Shown here: positions 6,324-8,114 of the stretch, in pieces
How the letters are laid out: every line of letters begins with the position of its first letter
Numbering within the stretch: the stretch's first letter is position 1
Origin: Acidobacteriota bacterium
GTDB lineage: Bacteria; Acidobacteriota; Terriglobia; Terriglobales; SCQP01
Length of the DNA stretch: 8,114 nucleotides
Direction: 5' to 3'
NCBI GenBank assembly: GCA_021823305.1
Contig: JAKAOE010000062.1
Span: forward strand, 1 to 8,114
Made by a program: the position numbers and the translations under genes
The notes under the pieces: model-generated
The model's database searches: none
Told to the model about the DNA's origin: nothing
What the model saw: only the letters and a program-made list of their open reading frames with translations

Positions 6324-6751
6324 CGCCCGACGTCAACGTGCTGCTGGCGGCGTTTCGCCCCGACCATCCCCATCACCATCCGGCGCGGCATTGGATCGAG
6401 TCCGCCTGTGCGTCCTGCGCCGCGGGCCACACCACCCTGGTTCTGCTGCCGATGGTTGCCGCCGGGTTCCTGCGGCTGGCAACGAATCCAAGGGTCTTCA
6501 AGCAGCCGGATGCGATCGAGGCGGCGGTGGCGTTTCTCGACACGCTGCTGGCGACACCCGGCGTGGAGATCGCCGGCGAGGGCGAGTGGCCGCTGCTGCG
6601 CAGCAAGCTGCTGGCGCAGGGCCTCACCGCCAACCACGTGATCGACGCCTGGATCGCCGCGACCACCGAAGCGCTGGCCGAGCATTTAGTCAGCTTCGAC
6701 CGCGGGTTTCAGCGGCTGCTGCCGCCCAGCGATTTGACGCTGCTGCCCTAG
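6320..6751 (+). CDS. vapC: VapC-family PIN-domain ribonuclease toxin
   Basis: This 143-residue PIN-domain protein is the toxin partner; VapC toxins are Mg2+-dependent endoribonucleases that usually cut tRNA or rRNA and halt translation. The N-terminus MTPDVNVLLAAF carries the first metal-binding Asp (Asp4). The middle contains GFLRLATNPRVF at 49-60, typical of the subfamily with this motif. The C-terminal half has ANHVIDAWIAA (Asp109) and SFDRGF (Asp127), the other expected acidic residues. The canonical second acid, usually a Glu just before the GFLR helix, is replaced by Ala in MVAAGF. I recall the same gap in relatives of this subfamily, so it need not mean inactivity. The frame overlaps the antitoxin stop by four bases (ATGA), giving translational coupling, and no separate ribosome site is visible. 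The stop TAG at 6749-6751 is 15 bp from the convergent dehydrogenase stop. Confidence 0.88.
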   Translation: MTPDVNVLLAAFRPDHPHHHPARHWIESACASCAAGHTTLVLLPMVAAGFLRLATNPRVFKQPDAIEAAVAFLDTLLATPGVEIAGEGEWPLLRSKLLAQGLTANHVIDAWIAATTEALAEHLVSFDRGFQRLLPPSDLTLLP

Positions 6752-6766
6752 AACGAGTGATGGCGC

Positions 6767-8068
6767 TCAGCCACGCAGGATGAGCAGGCGCAGCTCGGTC
6801 ATCTCCGCGATCGCCGAGCGCAAGCCCTCGCGGCCGAAGCCGGAGTCCTTCACGCCGCCGTAGGGCATGGGGTCCATGCGCCAGCTCGAGCACTCGTTCA
6901 GCAGCACGGCGCCGACCTCGAGCTCGCGGAAGGCGCGCAAGGCGGCGTCGAGGTCGCGGGTGAAGACGCCCGCCTGCAGGCCGTAGCGGCTGGCGTTGGC
7001 CTGGCGCAGGGCCGCGGCGAAGTCGTCGAAGGGCTCGAGCACGAGCACCGGGGCGAAGGCTTCTTCCTTGTAGATCGCCGCCGCCGGCGGGACGTTTTCG
7101 AGGATCGTGGGCCAGACGAAACCGCCGTCGCGCTTGCAACCGCAAGCCGCTTTGGCGCCGGCGGCGACCGCCTCCTGCATCCAGGCGAAGGCGCGGGCGG
7201 CGGCTTCGTCGGTGATCATGGGGCCGACGTCGGTGGCTTCGTCGCGCGGGTCGCCCACCACCAGCGCCTCGGCGCGCGCGACCAGGCGTTCGCGCAGCGC
7301 GGCGTAGATTTCGCGATGCGCGTAGACGCGCTGCACCGAGATGCAGCTTTGGCCGGCGTAGGCGAAAGCGCCGGCGGCGAGCCGCCCGGCGGCGAGGTCG
7401 AGATCGGCGTCGCGATGGACGATATTGGCGGCGTTGCCGCCGAGCTCGAGCACGACTTTTTTGCGTCCGGCGCGGCGCTTCAGCTCCCAGCCCACGACGG
7501 CGCTGCCGGTGAAGGAGAGCATCGCGACGCGGCCGTCCTCGGTGAGTTGCACCGCCGGCTCGGCGCCACCGCTGAGGACGTTGACCGCGCCCGGCGGCAG
7601 CTCGAGGCCCAGCGCCAACTCGCCCAGCCGCAGCGCGGTCAGCGGCGCGCGCGGCGAGGCCTTGATGACGATCGGATTGCCGCTGGCGATCGCCGGCGCG
7701 AGCTTGTGCAGCACCAGGTTGAGGGGAAAGTTGAACGGCGTGATGCCGGCGACGACGCCCACCGGCACGCGCCGGCTGACGGCCAGGCTGCCTTCGGCGC
7801 CGGCGGCGAACTCGAGCGGCGTGGCCGCGCCTTCGATGCGCAGCGCTTCTTCCGCCGCGGTGCGCACGGTGAGGAGCGCGCGCTTTACTTCGCCGCGCGC
7901 GTCGCGCAGCGGCTTGGCGGCTTCGGCCGCCATCAGCGCGGCGAACTCGTCCTGAGCTTCGGCGAGCGCGAACTCGAGCTCGCGCAGCGCCTGGCTGCGC
8001 TGCCAGGCGGCGAGCGCGGCCATGGCGTCGCGCGCGCCGTCGCCGCAACCCATAGCGAACTGGCGCAC
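6767..8068 (-). CDS. NAD(P)-dependent aldehyde dehydrogenase, N-terminally short
   Basis: This protein oxidises an aldehyde to a carboxylate (or acyl derivative) with NAD(P)+ as acceptor, in the cytoplasm. In order, the 433 residues show ITPFNFP at 109-115 (Asn113, oxyanion), VIKAS at 134-138 (Lys136, cofactor), FTGS at 186-189, LELGGN at 207-212 (general base Glu208), GQSC at 239-242 (nucleophile Cys242, 34 residues after Glu208 as in the family), EEAFAPV at 335-341 and PYGGVKDSGFGREG at 402-415. The C-terminal AEMTELRLLILRG resembles the lactaldehyde/glyceraldehyde-type branch. Family proteins are about 470-500 residues. Here roughly 40-50 N-terminal residues are missing, and a TAG lies in frame at 8071-8069 directly before the GTG at 8068; ATG 8053 is the alternative start. 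No ribosome site is visible for either. The gene may be a truncated allele, a start-region sequence error, or a true short form. The substrate is unknown. Confidence 0.9.
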   Translation of the reverse strand: MRQFAMGCGDGARDAMAALAAWQRSQALRELEFALAEAQDEFAALMAAEAAKPLRDARGEVKRALLTVRTAAEEALRIEGAATPLEFAAGAEGSLAVSRRVPVGVVAGITPFNFPLNLVLHKLAPAIASGNPIVIKASPRAPLTALRLGELALGLELPPGAVNVLSGGAEPAVQLTEDGRVAMLSFTGSAVVGWELKRRAGRKKVVLELGGNAANIVHRDADLDLAAGRLAAGAFAYAGQSCISVQRVYAHREIYAALRERLVARAEALVVGDPRDEATDVGPMITDEAAARAFAWMQEAVAAGAKAACGCKRDGGFVWPTILENVPPAAAIYKEEAFAPVLVLEPFDDFAAALRQANASRYGLQAGVFTRDLDAALRAFRELEVGAVLLNECSSWRMDPMPYGGVKDSGFGREGLRSAIAEMTELRLLILRG

Positions 8069-8114
8069 CTACAACGGGGAGCCGATCCAGCAGTCTGATG
8101 CTTCGCCGCTGAAC
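8069..8114 (-). other. Upstream edge of the aldehyde dehydrogenase, possible remnant of its N-terminus
   Basis: Read on the minus strand in the dehydrogenase frame, the window edge encodes FSGEASDCWIGSPL and then a TAG stop at 8071-8069. The fragment WIGS is faintly like the WIGG/LIGG with which many aldehyde dehydrogenases begin, but only 14 codons are visible and no other frame gives a recognisable family N-terminus. It is listed because it bears on whether the dehydrogenase is intact. Confidence 0.2.

Noticed and set aside
6690..8048. A 452-codon minus-strand frame overlapping the aldehyde dehydrogenase, considered as its frameshifted N-terminus or as a separate gene.
   Set aside because: The product is almost entirely Arg/Ala/Gly with no dehydrogenase motif; it also runs antisense into vapC. 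It does not supply the missing N-terminus.

Overview
This is a GC-rich bacterial window (bases 1-8114) that is almost entirely coding. I see eight protein genes and no RNA genes, insertion sequences or CRISPR arrays. Protein-level resemblance, mainly the HolA fragment and the small-gene/symporter/ftsY neighbourhood, suggests Acidobacteriota. That assignment is recollection-based inference, not something the DNA proves.

Layout from left to right. Bases 1-890 (+) are the 3' part of holA, the DNA polymerase III delta subunit. It converges with a penicillin acylase-family N-terminal-nucleophile hydrolase (945-3377, -), which is membrane anchored and probably periplasmic. A 91-bp divergent intergenic region separates the acylase from a plus-strand cluster: an SSS-family sodium:solute symporter (3469-4908), an overlapping 48-residue single-pass membrane microprotein (4901-5047), and ftsY, the signal recognition particle receptor (5052-6017). 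The 8-bp overlap and the 4-bp gap suggest one operon. Next comes a compact type II toxin-antitoxin module: a VapB-like antitoxin starting at GTG 6081 and a VapC PIN-domain toxin sharing an ATGA overlap. In front of it is a perfect 18-bp palindrome that overlaps a plausible sigma70 promoter. The window closes with an aldehyde dehydrogenase (6767-8068, -) that converges on the toxin gene. It has a complete catalytic core but lacks the usual N-terminal segment, and a TAG codon lies in frame immediately before its first possible start.

The genes do not form one pathway. holA and ftsY are housekeeping genes (replication, membrane protein targeting). The acylase, symporter and dehydrogenase suggest a scavenging heterotroph. 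The vapBC pair is an accessory module between ftsY and the dehydrogenase. The points most worth a second look are the symporter-linked microprotein, the self-contained vapBC promoter/operator with a probably leaderless antitoxin mRNA, and the truncated dehydrogenase. I found no clear sign of a wholly new multi-gene system.
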